Below, one piece after another: positions 9,029 to 19,444 of a DNA stretch of 64,000 bases. Every line of letters starts with the position of its first letter. Positions within the stretch are counted from its first letter, which is position 1. The notes beneath the pieces are model-generated. The model saw nothing but the letters and a program-made list of their open reading frames with translations, was not told the origin of the DNA and did no database searches. A program made the translations under genes and the position numbers. Origin of the DNA: Rutidosis leptorrhynchoides (lineage: Eukaryota; Streptophyta; Magnoliopsida; Asterales; Asteraceae); contig NC_092333.1 of NCBI RefSeq assembly GCF_046630445.1, positions 360,285,501 through 360,349,500 of the forward strand, written 5' to 3'.

Positions 9029-11833
9029 TCACCAATAATCACCGCAAGAACAAGATCCATCTCTGAAATGATGGAACCTGTTAATGTCTCTGATAATTAT
9101 CTCTCTTTCAACAACTTTACTAACAAATTTCAAAAACGTATGGCAATCAACGCAAACTCTAATGTTCTTTTTAACCCTAATCGGAGCTTTTGAAGGCGTT
9201 ACAATAAGTCCAAACGCAACCGCAAGTTTCTCACTATGATACGACAAAAGAACCTCCTTTTCGCTTTTCGTCACATTATGAAGATCAATTTCCAAAACAG
9301 GAACATACCCTTCTTTACCAACTAATTCCATTAATTCCTCAAGTTTCGCATATATTTCATCGCTCATCGAATTACTTCGATCTCCAACTATAAACGTGTA
9401 CACCTTATCTTTAACCTCGATCCAACTCATACCGGGCTCCTTTTTCACCTTACAATCTTTCATTAACCTTCTTACGTCAGCAACATTGTCCCATAAACCA
9501 GCCGAAGCGTATATATTCGCAAGAAGAACATGTGTTCCCGATTTCTCGGGTTCAATAAGCATCAACTCACGTGCACAACGTTGACCAAGGTCAACGTTTT
9601 TATGAGTTTTCGAAGCACCAAGAAGTGCACCCCAAACAGAAGCGTTCGGTTCAAACGGCATCTTATTTACAAGGTCCATCGCTTCGTTTAATTTCCCATT
9701 GCGGCCAAGAATATCAATCATGCAAGCGTAATGCTCGTGTGTTGGTTTAATTCCATATAAATCTTCCATTGATTCAAAGTATCTTGTAGCTTGAGACACT
9801 AGTCCAGCGTGGTTACACGCACATAACACACTAACTAATGTCACGTTATTAGGGGTAAAACCATCTTTTAACATATCATCAAATAATATAAGGGCTTCTT
9901 TACCATGTCCATGTTGAGCAAGTCCACCAATCATAGCTGACCACGACACAATACTCTTTTCACAAACCTCGAAAAACGCACGCTTTGCATCAACAATGCT
10001 TCCACATTTAGCGTACATGTTGACTAAAGAATTAGCAGTAAAAACGTCGGATAAAAGTCCAAACTTTAACGTATGTACATGGATCTGCTTACCTTGTTCG
10101 TAAGCAGATAAATTAGCCGAGGTATTCAAAAGAGAACTACATATAAATGGATCCGGTTTAAGGTCCAAATCTTGCAATTTTAAGTAAATCTTTATAGCTT
10201 CTTCACCTTGTCCTGCTTGAGCGTACGCGGATATCAAAGATGTAAAACTCGCCAAGTCATCAACCGGTGATTCGTTGAAAACCATTGTTGCCTTTTCTAC
10301 ATGACCACATTTTGCATAAGAATCAATCAGACTATTTACCACAAACGGGTCGTTTTGGAAACCTGATTTTAAACATAGTCCATGAATTTGTTCGCTAACG
10401 TTAACTACCTGTAAACTAGCTGAAATGTTAAGAATCGCAAGTAAAGTGGTCTCGTTAAATTCTATTCCATCTTTAAGTTTCTCTTTAAAAAGCAATAAAC
10501 CTTCAATTTCACCCCCCGTTTGTGCGTATCCATTTAACAAAGCGTTTAACGCACTTAACTCGTTTTCTGGCATCATATCGTATACCCTTCTAGCATCTTT
10601 CATATCACCACATTTTGAATATATTTCTATAATCCCACAACATAGATATGGATCCAATTCTATATCCGACTTAATCAAAACTGTATGAAACTGTTGACCT
10701 AAATCGTGTAGACCTAACCCAGAACAAGCTTTAAGGACACTAGAAAACGTGAACATATTTGGTGTTAAACCTGATTTTCTCATCTTTACCATTAAATCCA
10801 ACGCAATATCATTGTACTCATGAGAAACACATCCAGAAATTAGAGCGTTCCATGAAACAATATCGGGTTTAGCAATGTGATCAAAGACCGTTTTAGCGTC
10901 TTCAAATTCACCAACTTTTGAGTACATATCGACAAGTGCATTGCACGAAAACGGGTCAGAACTGTACCCGTGTTTCATCAAATACCCATGAATTTTCCTC
11001 CCTTGCTTTACATCACCTAAACCTGCGCACGCTTTGATTATCGTAGATAAACTATACTCATCCGGCCTTACTCCATGAGAAAGCATATCACGAAACAAAT
11101 CAATCGCTTCTTTAAAGAACTCACCTTTTGTGTAACAAGAGACCAGTGCGTTCCAAGAAACTATATTCCGCTCAGGAATCTGATCAAAAAGTTTTCTCGA
11201 ATCCAAAATCTCATCACATTTAGCATACAAATCCACCAAAGTATTTGCCACATAAACATCCGATTCAAAACCGGTTAATACCACAATTCCATGTATTTGT
11301 TTCCCTCTAATGATATCCTTTTTCGCCGCGCAGGCTTTAAGCACACTAGGAAACGTATACTCGTTACACCTTATACCCAATGAGTGCATCTCTTTAAAGG
11401 CCGTAACAGCCTCTATATTAAATCCATTCAACACGTACCCGGATATCAAAGCAGACCAACCAACCAAATCTGGCTCAGGACTTTCATCGAGCACCTTGCG
11501 TGCATACCCAAACACCCGACATTTTGAATACAAATTGATCAAATGATTCCTATGTTTCGGATCATTTTCAAGCCCAAGTTTAACTAAATGGGTATGGATC
11601 TGTAGTCCTGGATTAAGAGACTTGGTTTGACAGCACTGGGATAAAAGTTTTGAATATGAAATCGAGCCGGGTGTCCATCCGACATCATGGGTTACGGTTA
11701 AAGTGGTCCGGTTTTGTGGGTTTTCGGTGATTATGGCGAGAGCTTGGATGGATTTAGAGAAGATGGTTGGTTTATGGAAATCAAAATGTGGTTGAAGGGA
11801 ATTTTGGAGGGAAAATAATCGCCGGGTAGACAT
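9029..11833 (-). CDS. PLS-class pentatricopeptide repeat protein with E and DYW domains (organelle RNA editing factor)
   Basis: A single intronless ORF of 934 codons runs from ATG (11833) to TGA (9029), as usual for this family. The first ~50 residues are rich in S, R and Q with few acids (MSTRRLFSLQNSL), fitting an organelle transit peptide. Repeated NALVDMYSKVG, NALISG and FSSVLKACSGLG blocks mark PLS-type PPR repeats from about residue 75 to 730. An E/E+ region follows (SWIEVKDKVYTFIVGD), then the DYW domain: HSE at 866-868, CxxC at 894-897, HH at 921-922, C928/C930 and terminal DYW. The HxE and cysteines are the zinc site of the cytidine deaminase fold, so C-to-U editing in mitochondria or plastids is the expected role. 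The edited site cannot be read from sequence. No frameshift or stop is seen. Confidence 0.95.
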   Translation of the reverse strand: MSTRRLFSLQNSLQPHFDFHKPTIFSKSIQALAIITENPQNRTTLTVTHDVGWTPGSISYSKLLSQCCQTKSLNPGLQIHTHLVKLGLENDPKHRNHLINLYSKCRVFGYARKVLDESPEPDLVGWSALISGYVLNGFNIEAVTAFKEMHSLGIRCNEYTFPSVLKACAAKKDIIRGKQIHGIVVLTGFESDVYVANTLVDLYAKCDEILDSRKLFDQIPERNIVSWNALVSCYTKGEFFKEAIDLFRDMLSHGVRPDEYSLSTIIKACAGLGDVKQGRKIHGYLMKHGYSSDPFSCNALVDMYSKVGEFEDAKTVFDHIAKPDIVSWNALISGCVSHEYNDIALDLMVKMRKSGLTPNMFTFSSVLKACSGLGLHDLGQQFHTVLIKSDIELDPYLCCGIIEIYSKCGDMKDARRVYDMMPENELSALNALLNGYAQTGGEIEGLLLFKEKLKDGIEFNETTLLAILNISASLQVVNVSEQIHGLCLKSGFQNDPFVVNSLIDSYAKCGHVEKATMVFNESPVDDLASFTSLISAYAQAGQGEEAIKIYLKLQDLDLKPDPFICSSLLNTSANLSAYEQGKQIHVHTLKFGLLSDVFTANSLVNMYAKCGSIVDAKRAFFEVCEKSIVSWSAMIGGLAQHGHGKEALILFDDMLKDGFTPNNVTLVSVLCACNHAGLVSQATRYFESMEDLYGIKPTHEHYACMIDILGRNGKLNEAMDLVNKMPFEPNASVWGALLGASKTHKNVDLGQRCARELMLIEPEKSGTHVLLANIYASAGLWDNVADVRRLMKDCKVKKEPGMSWIEVKDKVYTFIVGDRSNSMSDEIYAKLEELMELVGKEGYVPVLEIDLHNVTKSEKEVLLSYHSEKLAVAFGLIVTPSKAPIRVKKNIRVCVDCHTFLKFVSKVVEREIIIRDINRFHHFRDGSCSCGDYW

Positions 11834-11990
11834 GGGTCGGATCCATATAAGTTAACGGTAATGTTAACAGGTGATATGTGTTGAAAGAAATTACATCAGT
11901 TTTTGTTATAATCAGTTTTAGACCCTTTGACTTTTAACAACATTAAGTTGAGTCGTTTTATTAGTTTGAAAAGGATTTAGGTTATCGGGT

Positions 11991-12312
11991 CACTCCCTAT
12001 CGTAACTAAACTATTCATCCTCTTAACCTTCCACATCAGCGCCACATCAACACCAATATCCTATAACTAACTCATAACTAAACACTCCCTATCATGGCTA
12101 AAACAATACTCCTCTTAATATATAACGTACAAGCAATAAAGCATCAAGTCCAACAATAAAAAGCCACCGGGATCCACAATTCCTATAACTAACTAAACAC
12201 ATCCGTTAAATCCATGGTGAGTGCGGATAACTAATGCGAGTAACTAAACCGTGCCTATGGTTCATTACGAGTAATGAGCGGGTAATGACGGATAACTAAC
12301 CCATAGGGAGTG
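11991..12312. mobile_element. possible MITE with CACTCCCTAT / ATAGGGAGTG termini
   Basis: A 10-bp terminal inverted repeat bounds 322 bp of non-coding sequence, with another internal CACTCCCTAT at about 12085. I could not fix a target duplication, so the superfamily is undetermined and the borders are tentative. Confidence 0.4.
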
Positions 12313-12326
12313 GTTTCATTATCGTT

Positions 12327-12330
<4 letters not shown>

Positions 12331-12416
<86 letters not shown>
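12331..12416. repeat. (TA)n microsatellite
   Basis: About 43 uninterrupted TA units lie just outside the putative MITE. Confidence 0.95.
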
Positions 12417-12417
<1 letters not shown>

Positions 12418-15314
12418 TAGAGATCAAGAGATAAGGAGTAAAATAGAGATAACGGGATAAGTAAATATATCACACATCTGAAAAGCTTGAAAAAACACGC
12501 GGAGGGGTAATTTTGTCATTTGATAATAGTTTAAGTAAAACAAAATATAAACAAATAATACGCACAGGAGGATCTATGGTTCATCCAAATATTCATTCAA
12601 TAAATCAACGTTTACTGCTTGAGAGAAATTAGGGTTTGAAACTAAAATTTGAATTGCTAAATATCTTCAAGAACATCGATCAAAAGCAGAATATTCATCA
12701 CTAGAAAATGAATTAATTTCAGCTGAAAAATTAAAGAAAGATTCATCTTGCGAGCGACAATTTAGTTCATTCAGGTAACTAACTTCAATGTTACAGTTAT
12801 CTTTTAATTACTACTGGTATTCGTATGTTTACCATAATTATTTTTTCATTAGGTTTTTGAATTCAGTAGCTATATATAAAAATGGTGCTATTGATTCACC
12901 TGATATCCCAATCAATTTCATTATCATCACTCTTATTGGTTATTACAAAAATTGTATATTGTATCTATTTTCACTTGTTTTTCATTCATCATTCACAATC
13001 ACATTTATATTTTATTTTGATGATGAATCTGAGAGTATCCTGGAAGTATTTAAGGTCAGTGGGATCCAGCTTATTTCACTTAAATTAAGTTTCAGAATCA
13101 AAAAACATAATTTGAGATCAAAGTAAGTCATTTTTCACATATATTATGTTTATTTTGATGCACACAAAGTGTTTTATGAAATTCTTGAATGAATTTTGAT
13201 TACTAACCCTAAACTCTTGTTTGCTTGTTTTATATAGGTCATTGTTATGTGTTTCAAACCAATCGAAAAGCTGGAGAGCAATTGTCCACGATTTGTTTCG
13301 TGAGCCGACATTGTTTCCTTGGCAGCCAGAGATGTCTTTTCCTTCCAAGTAACACGAAGTTATTAAGTGTTTGTTTAATTTAGGTGATGATTATGCATCT
13401 AAAATAAATTTAGGAAACAACTAGAACTAGTCTTAAGATTGGAATGCCAAACTAGACTTAAGATTGTGATGTCAAACAGATTATCCCTTTTTCAACTTAA
13501 TTTGACATTTTTTTTTTATTTCCATTTCACGTTGACTTCTATTTTTTATTAGCATTCAACATTTTGTATCTCTTCTTTACAAAGCTAGGTTTTGATTATA
13601 TGATGTATGTGTTGCCCACGATTTAAATCTGACGTCCTTCTATTTCTTTGGGTTTATTTTAGATGGAAACATGTGTGAATAAGGGAGGATTTCAACTAGA
13701 TTTTCCGTTAGTGCCTGTGACAATCGTTTTTCATATGTGTCATTGCTATATGTCCTTCTACGTGGAAATGAAATAATACATGTGTTAGAGGAGTTGGGTT
13801 ATCAGTAGTTTAAATAGGTTTGGGTCAACAGAGATCTTTTATGGTATGGGTCACGAGGACCTAAAACACTTTTTGTGTAACATTACCAAATCTTTCAATA
13901 TATTAGTTAGTGTGTCTAGTATTATCACAAAACTACATTAATAAACTGTCTTGTTATATATACACACAGGAATATTAAAGTATGTGATGAAGTCGATAAC
14001 TTGATATGCTTCTTCGAATAACATATATGTAAACAGTATTGTGCGATGTACGTTATTAGCATTCATCATTTTGTATCTCTTCTTTGTAAAGCTAGGTTTT
14101 AGTTATATGATGAATGTTATTAATGATTTACATATATGATGAATGTGCTGTTAATTTTTTACATATATGATAAATGTGCTTTTAATAAACTACTTACATG
14201 ATTTTTTTTTATACAAGTGATGCTCTGATAGTATAGTATGATACGTTTTTGGAAAAAATGGTGCAAAGAGCAAATTGCCACTCTTCACATTCACGACAAA
14301 AAGTTAAAGCAACTTAGTAAATTGTGTAGTTGTTTAGAGAAATTGATGTCTAGATTATGAATAAAACAAAATTAGTATAAACACAGAATATTGAAATATT
14401 TGTGTAAATCAATGATATAACATGGTTTTCGGTAGTGAAGTTACAATACCATGTGATGATAGATATTCATCAATCTTGCTGTTAAATTAGTGAATGTAGT
14501 GGTGGATAGTGAATGCTAATTATGCTTTTTAAATTAGCTAGTAAATGTATTATTAGTTTGTGTTGCTGCTAAGATAACGAATTGAATATGATAATTAAAA
14601 ATGTTGCATGATGAATGTCATATGTACTGAGATACTGAAATTAGATAGTGTATGTATTATAAAATTGTGTATGTATATGATGAATGTATTATAAGACTTT
14701 GTAGGCGACAAGTGCAGACTTCCTCAAGGCCTTCAAGATCTATAACAAGCAGCCTAACCCATGTGGTTAGTCGAGGTTAGATGTCTTATTTTTTTGCTCC
14801 ACAAATATTGATTTTTTAGTTCCATAATATAAATATATATGGGAACTTCAATTATATATTAATTATAAGAGAAGAAAGCCCGAGAAACTATACAAAAGAC
14901 AACTCGTTTGAATGTAGAACAAAGTTGATGCACTTATCATGGCATTCCAGTGAAAACTCCATTTATAGCGCCGTTGAAAATAGCTTGCACTTAGCATGGC
15001 ATAAAACAACTTTTTACCCCACGAAGAAATTGTGGGATTATAGAACACTAGTTGGCTTTCTTATATCAATCACTAAAAGCTCTCACCAAACTCGGTGCCA
15101 ATGTTAAAAAAATAATGTTATAATCCAAAAAAAAAAAAAGTATCTAAAAGCTACAAGATGTTAGCTAGTGATGCATTTTATTTGCTTTCCATTCTAAAAT
15201 GTTCGTCTTATTTGTCATATCCTTCCAACTTTCTACGTATTCAGTTATTTACTTTTTCGTTGAAGTTTCTTTTTGTTGATGCTATACATCAAAATTAAAT
15301 GGACTTCATGGTTG
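12417..15314. other. non-coding stretch with exon-like scraps
   Basis: Mostly AT-rich sequence without long ORFs. Two exon-like islands occur on the + strand. One at about 12641-12776 (KAEYSSLENELISAEKLKK, then a TTCAG/GTAACT donor) looks coiled-coil. The other at 13238-13352 follows a TATATAG acceptor and reads SLLCVSNQSKSWRAIVHDLF to a stop, faintly like the CVSKSW part of F-box proteins. I cannot name either. A third acceptor-led piece starts at about 14705 (ATSADFLKAFKIYNKQ). Confidence 0.35.
13548..14205. repeat. diverged direct repeats about 500 bp apart, with TATGATGAATGT reiterations
   Basis: A ~65-bp block with TTTTGTATCTCTTCTTT and AAAGCTAGGTTTT occurs at about 13552-13613 and again at 14054-14114. 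After the second copy TATGATGAATGTG-type words repeat several times to about 14200. Confidence 0.6.
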
Positions 15315-15783
15315 ATTTAAAGCTTGCTGTTTTTGACCAAAAGCTTGCTGTTTTTGACCTGAAAGTTGTAGTTTTGACCCATACATTGCAGTTTTTGACC
15401 CGTATGCTTGCTGTTTTTACCAAAAGCTTACTGAATTTTTCCCAAAGCTTGTTGTTTTTGACCAAAAGCTTGCTGTGTTTGACCAAAAGCTTGTTGTTTT
15501 AGACCTGAAGGTTGCTGTTTTAACCCGAACCTTAGTGTTTTTGACCCAAAGCTTGCTGTTTTGACCCGAAACTTACTGTTTTTGACCTGAAGATTGGTGT
15601 TTTGACCCGAAGATTACTGTTTTTGACCTGAAGATTGCTGTTTTGACCCGAAGCTTATTATTTTTGACTTGAAGCTTGCTGTTTTGACCCGAAGCTTACC
15701 GTGTTGTTTATTACCCGTAAGTTGTTATTATTTTACCCGAAAGCTGTTATTTTTGTCCCATAACTTCTTGTTTTTAACTTGTA
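15315..15783. repeat. minisatellite, 19-20 bp unit (AAGCTTGCTGTTTTTGACC type)
   Basis: Roughly two dozen head-to-tail units. GACC alternates with GACCC, CTTGCTG varies to CTTACTG or GATTGCTG. It ends directly at the Myb/SANT-like remnant. Confidence 0.9.
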
Positions 15784-15794
15784 TACATACAAAG

Positions 15795-16096
15795 GAGCAG
15801 CTAAATGGAGAAACAAATCATTTCCGCATTACAAAGATTTATGCATTGTGTTTGGAAATGATAGAGCTAAGGGGGATAGAGTTCGTGATGTTATCGAGAT
15901 GGAGAACGAGGCAAATGTAGAAGAACAAGCTGAACATACAGAAGGAAGCCATGATACCAATACCACTAACACTTCAACTATATAAGGTGAAGAAGTTTCA
16001 AGTGGTCAAACCAAAAAAAGGAAAAGGACTGATTCAATTGTGGAAGGAATCATTAGTGCAGCTGCCTCACTTGAAAAAGACCTTCTAACATCGTGA
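15795..16096 (+). pseudogene. remnant of a Myb/SANT-like DNA-binding protein (PIF/Harbinger-associated type)
   Basis: The frame reads KWRNKSFPHYKDLCIVFGND then RAKGDRVRDVIEM, an acidic linker, a TAA at 15983-15985, then TKKRKRTDSIVEGIISAAAS and a TGA at 16094-16096. The WRN-x-FP-x-Y-x-DL-x-x-(I/V)FG-x-DRA pattern is the C-terminal half of the plant Myb/SANT-like domain found in Harbinger accessory proteins and their domesticated relatives. The N-terminal half is replaced by minisatellite. Confidence 0.65.
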
Positions 16097-16251
16097 GATA
16101 TGATGAGTCAATCTTTAAATGCTGAATGGGATTTACAAGAACAAACTTCCATGTTATCATTCATCGGAAAAATAGTTACATCTAGATGAATAGCAATCAG
16201 ATGAATAATAACTTTATAGGATGTTTATACGTTTGTATTTCTTTTTAAGAC

Positions 16252-16838
16252 AAATGTTGTCATTCATCGAAAGAATGTTACCATTCGTTGAATGTATATT
16301 ATCATTTGACGTCAAATGAATTTTATCGTTCGTCGTCGAATGTATTTTATCGTTCATCATCAAATGTATGTTATCGTTCGTTGAATGTATGTTATCATTC
16401 GTCGAATGTATGTTATCTTTCATCAAAATGTATGTTATCATTTGGCGTCACATGTATGTTATCGTTCGTCAAATGTTTGTTACCGTTCGTCAAATGTATT
16501 TTATTATTCGTCGAATGTATGTTATCGTTCGTCGAATGTATGTTACCGTTCGTCGAATGTATGTTACCGGTTCGTCGAATGTATGTTGCCGTTCGTCGAA
16601 TGTATGTTACCGTTCGCCGAATGTATGTTACCGTTCGCGGAATATATGTTACCGTTTGTTGAATGTATGTTATCGTTCTTCGAATGTATGTTATCATTCG
16701 TGGAATGTGTGTTACTATTCATCGAATGTATGTTACCTTTCGTCAAATTTATGTTTTCGTCTTCATATGTATGTTATCCTTCATCCAAGGTATGTTATCA
16801 TTCCTCTTCAAATGTATGTTATCGTTCGTCAAAACGAA
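16252..16838. repeat. minisatellite, 21-bp unit (ATGTATGTTACCGTTCGTCGA)
   Basis: About 28 tandem units with point variants; one unit has an extra G (16570). As 21 is a multiple of 3 and the unit lacks stops in several frames, long spurious ORFs of heptapeptide repeats appear on both strands (MYVTVRR, CYRSSNV, NGNIHST). None looks like a protein. Confidence 0.92.
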
Positions 16839-17204
16839 TAATTAACTAAATCAATCAACCGACTAAAAAGACCTCATATGTATGTTGCTCAGAAATGCAA
16901 CTTTGACTATGACACTAACTATAAGAAATTAGAACAAAACACTAACTATATGAATCAACGTGTGTAAGCACCTAATAATTAAAACACAAATCATAATGGA
17001 ACTAATAAGAAATTAGAATAAAACACTAACGATATAAATTAACACAATTGAAAAACAATTATCATTCATCATTTCATCATTATGATAGTGAAAAATAAAA
17101 AATGCAACATACATTAAACAACAAAAAACTGAAGAAATATGCATCATAATAATGTAATTCCTATATATCTGTTGTAGCCTAAGTAATAATACAAGTTTTG
17201 AAGC
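16839..17204. other. AT-rich spacer with a short direct repeat
   Basis: AAGAAATTAGAA followed by AAAACACTAAC occurs at about 16922-16946 and 17007-17031. No gene is seen. Confidence 0.5.
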
Positions 17205-17383
17205 AGTTGGAACTCTTCTTAGCCAAGCTCTCACTTCGCTTTTCTCTTTGCTCCTTCAACCTACTCGTAAGAAGATTCTGTTATGCAGTCGCCTCTGACT
17301 TTGACCTTTGCAATTCTCTTCTTCTTGTGAGCAATTCTAGCCCTCTTCCTTTGTTGGGTCAACGGTGTTACCAACCTTTGGAT
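17205..17383 (-). pseudogene. ribosomal protein eS6 (RPS6) C-terminal fragment
   Basis: The minus strand reads IQRLVTPLTQQRKRARIA then HKKKRIAKVK. After a frameshift it reads RLKEQREKRSESLAKKSS. This is the basic C-terminal tail of plant eS6 of the 40S subunit, with a stop and a frame change. The phosphorylated serine region that ends normal eS6 is degraded. It lies directly downstream, in the same orientation, of the RPS15a fragment. Confidence 0.8.
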
Positions 17384-17426
17384 CTCGAGAGCAAAGTGAA
17401 CAATAAGTACTTCCACACTACACTTT

Positions 17427-17542
17427 CAAGCAGAAACTTGATGACCACTTTTGAAGAAGGCCTAATCATGACCTCTCTTTCCCCTCTTCTCGGCATTGTA
17501 CATGCTCTTGAGAGCATCATTTGAAACGCTAACCCCCACCAT
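17427..17542 (-). pseudogene. ribosomal protein uS8 (RPS15a) N-terminal fragment
   Basis: From ATG at 17542 the minus strand reads MVGVSVSNDALKSMYNAEKR. After a small deletion it reads VMIRPSSKVVIKFLL. This is the N-terminus of cytosolic RPS15a (uS8). Just upstream is an acceptor-like GTTATTGCAG, and about 0.7 kb further (18240-18340) lies an antisense AACCCTAATTTTG patch. That resembles the telo-box leader common in plant ribosomal protein genes, so the 5' UTR and its intron were probably carried along. The sequence then passes into RPS6. Confidence 0.8.
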
Positions 17543-18733
17543 CCTCACAAAATCAAGATGCTGCAATAACATAACACAAAAATCTAATAGACAATTTCAA
17601 AGACATAACAATTTTAGGTTACAACCTAAACTACCTATTTGTTAAAAACAAGCTACTGACCTATATTGTACAACACCTAATTATAACAAATTCATTACGG
17701 AGTATTATTTAATATTCTAATTCCAAACATTAGAAAATATTTTCAAAAGTTAATTTTACTAAAGACTTGTGCCCTTCTATTTCTTAAACAAACACTTCAA
17801 TTATTTTTGTCTGGAAAAAATCATAAAAACTTAATACAAACTAAAACAATAGACTTAATCAATCAAATTCTCCTATGTTATCATCAGCTAAGATGCATCA
17901 GCTACTTACATAATTCAGTTAACAAGCATAAAAACACACATTCAAAATAAGAATATGGGTGAGTGTGTTTGCATAGAGCCACAAACTAACTTATCAAGCA
18001 TGATCAAAACAAATCCTAAAATTAAATATATTCTGAGATCAAAATTTGCCACGTAGACAAAACAGCTCTAAAATCAGCTAAAAACACAAAAGTAGCAGTA
18101 CAAAATTAGTTGAGAAAACGATCGTAATACCTACAAATCACTTATTCTAGTCAAAATCTAATAGCATTGCTTACAAAACCATCAATCGTTTAAACAATTA
18201 TAATATTGAAATAAAAATCAATAATCTACAAATGTTTTAGAGCTGAATGTAAGAATCACTAAACAATTTATACAAAATTAGGGTTATACGTGTAAGCGAA
18301 AAACGGCAGCGGCGATTGTAGTGAGTGAGGATAGGATACAAAGTGTTAAAATGAATCATTAAGCAAAAAGAACATAATGCTGAATCATTAACCATCAAGA
18401 ATAAAACCATATATAGGCAACGAAATAGGAATCGAAAAATCTATATTATATCTTAGTGATGCATCATGTTGGATGATATATACTCAATCTAGATCCAGAT
18501 GTTTGACAACATCAGAGACTGACCTGCAACATCTACTAAGCAACCAAATTTCAGCATCCAATATCAAATTTGCTCATTAGTATTTACTAAAACTTCAATT
18601 AATGAATGCAGCAGTTTAGTACTCCTAAAATCGTATTGAAAACTTAAAGGCCTTCAAGATCTATACAAGCATCCTTTCATAAACACATATATAATCGCAT
18701 ACCACAATTATTAGTAACCTTAAATAAGTGAGA
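17543..18733. other. probable 5' UTR intron and leader of the RPS15a piece, otherwise empty
   Basis: AT-rich, intron-like on the minus strand, with a leader-like region near 18240-18340. A GGCCTTCAAGATCTATA word at about 18650 also occurs at 14727. No other coding sequence is recognised. Confidence 0.4.
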
Positions 18734-18975
18734 ATAAAAACTTAAAGGCGCAAAGCAACAAAATGAAGGAAAACCAAACACAAAATTACGAACAATGAAC
18801 ACCTCGGTTACCTTAAAGCAGCCTCCAATAACCAAAAATGAGAAATTGAATTAATAAAAACTTAAAGGCGCAAAGCAACAAAATGAAGGAAAACCAAACA
18901 CAAAACACCGAACAATGAACACCTCAGTTACCTTAAAGCAGAGCCTCAAATAACCAAAAAATGAGAAATTGAATT
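18734..18975. repeat. 120-bp tandem duplication
   Basis: Two head-to-tail copies (18734-18853 and 18854-18975) differ by a few substitutions and small indels. The final GAGAAATTGAATTA word recurs once more at about 19033. Confidence 0.9.
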
Positions 18976-19055
18976 ATAGCCTGGATGATATGGATTTAGC
19001 ATCCATGCTATAATTTCATGACACCACAAAAATGAGAAATTGAATTAAGAAAAAC

Positions 19056-19159
19056 CTATAAACAGCTGGTAGAACCAGGAGACCGATCAATATACGCATT
19101 CCAATGTTGATCTTTCAAGACCGGGTCTTTGTAGCATATCTCATCACACGAGCTCAAAT
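19056..19159 (-). pseudogene. exon-like fragment of an unidentified gene
   Basis: After an acceptor-like TTCAG (minus strand) the frame reads SCDEICYKDPVLKDQHWNAY then IDRSPGSTSCL and a stop. The composition and the CYKDPVL / HWNAYIDRSPG wording look like a conserved plant protein, but I cannot name it. A possible first exon (MLAPSMNQ followed by GTACAC) lies antisense near 20218-20241. Confidence 0.35.
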
Positions 19160-19418
19160 CTGAATATTGTTAAATCAAACAAGGCCCAGAATAATGAAAA
19201 CTATTGCACAATATGGAAAGGCTTAGAGATATAATAATAGTAGAATTCATTTGCTTATGAATGGGTCAAATACTTCAACTGGGTCAGATACCAAATGATA
19301 CCTAAAAAGGTAATGGGTAACTAGGTCAAAAGTCACCTGAAGTGCATTTTTACTCCATACAACCCCATAATTCGATCGCTTTAGTCAATAAACTAGAATA
19401 TTAAACTAGCATTATTAA

Positions 19419-19444
19419 CTAGAAATTTAGATGGGTCTACCCAT
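19419..19444 (-). other. possible Helitron 3' terminus on the minus strand
   Basis: On the minus strand ATGGGTAGACCCAT (hairpin) is followed 8 nt later by CTAG and then T. The pattern is short enough to arise by chance and I cannot find a 5' end. Confidence 0.3.

Noticed and set aside
12255-12473. YIYIYI-rich ORFs here and at 25229, 25879, 26775, 33126, 51416 and 61105
   Set aside because: Translations of (TA)n runs.
12788-13126. 112-codon hydrophobic ORF
   Set aside because: AT-rich composition gives F/I/Y/L strings; no motif, and it overlaps exon-like sequence in another frame.
16288-16849. Overlapping ORFs of 124-157 codons
   Set aside because: Products of a stop-free 21-bp satellite; heptapeptide repeats in every frame without protein-like variation.
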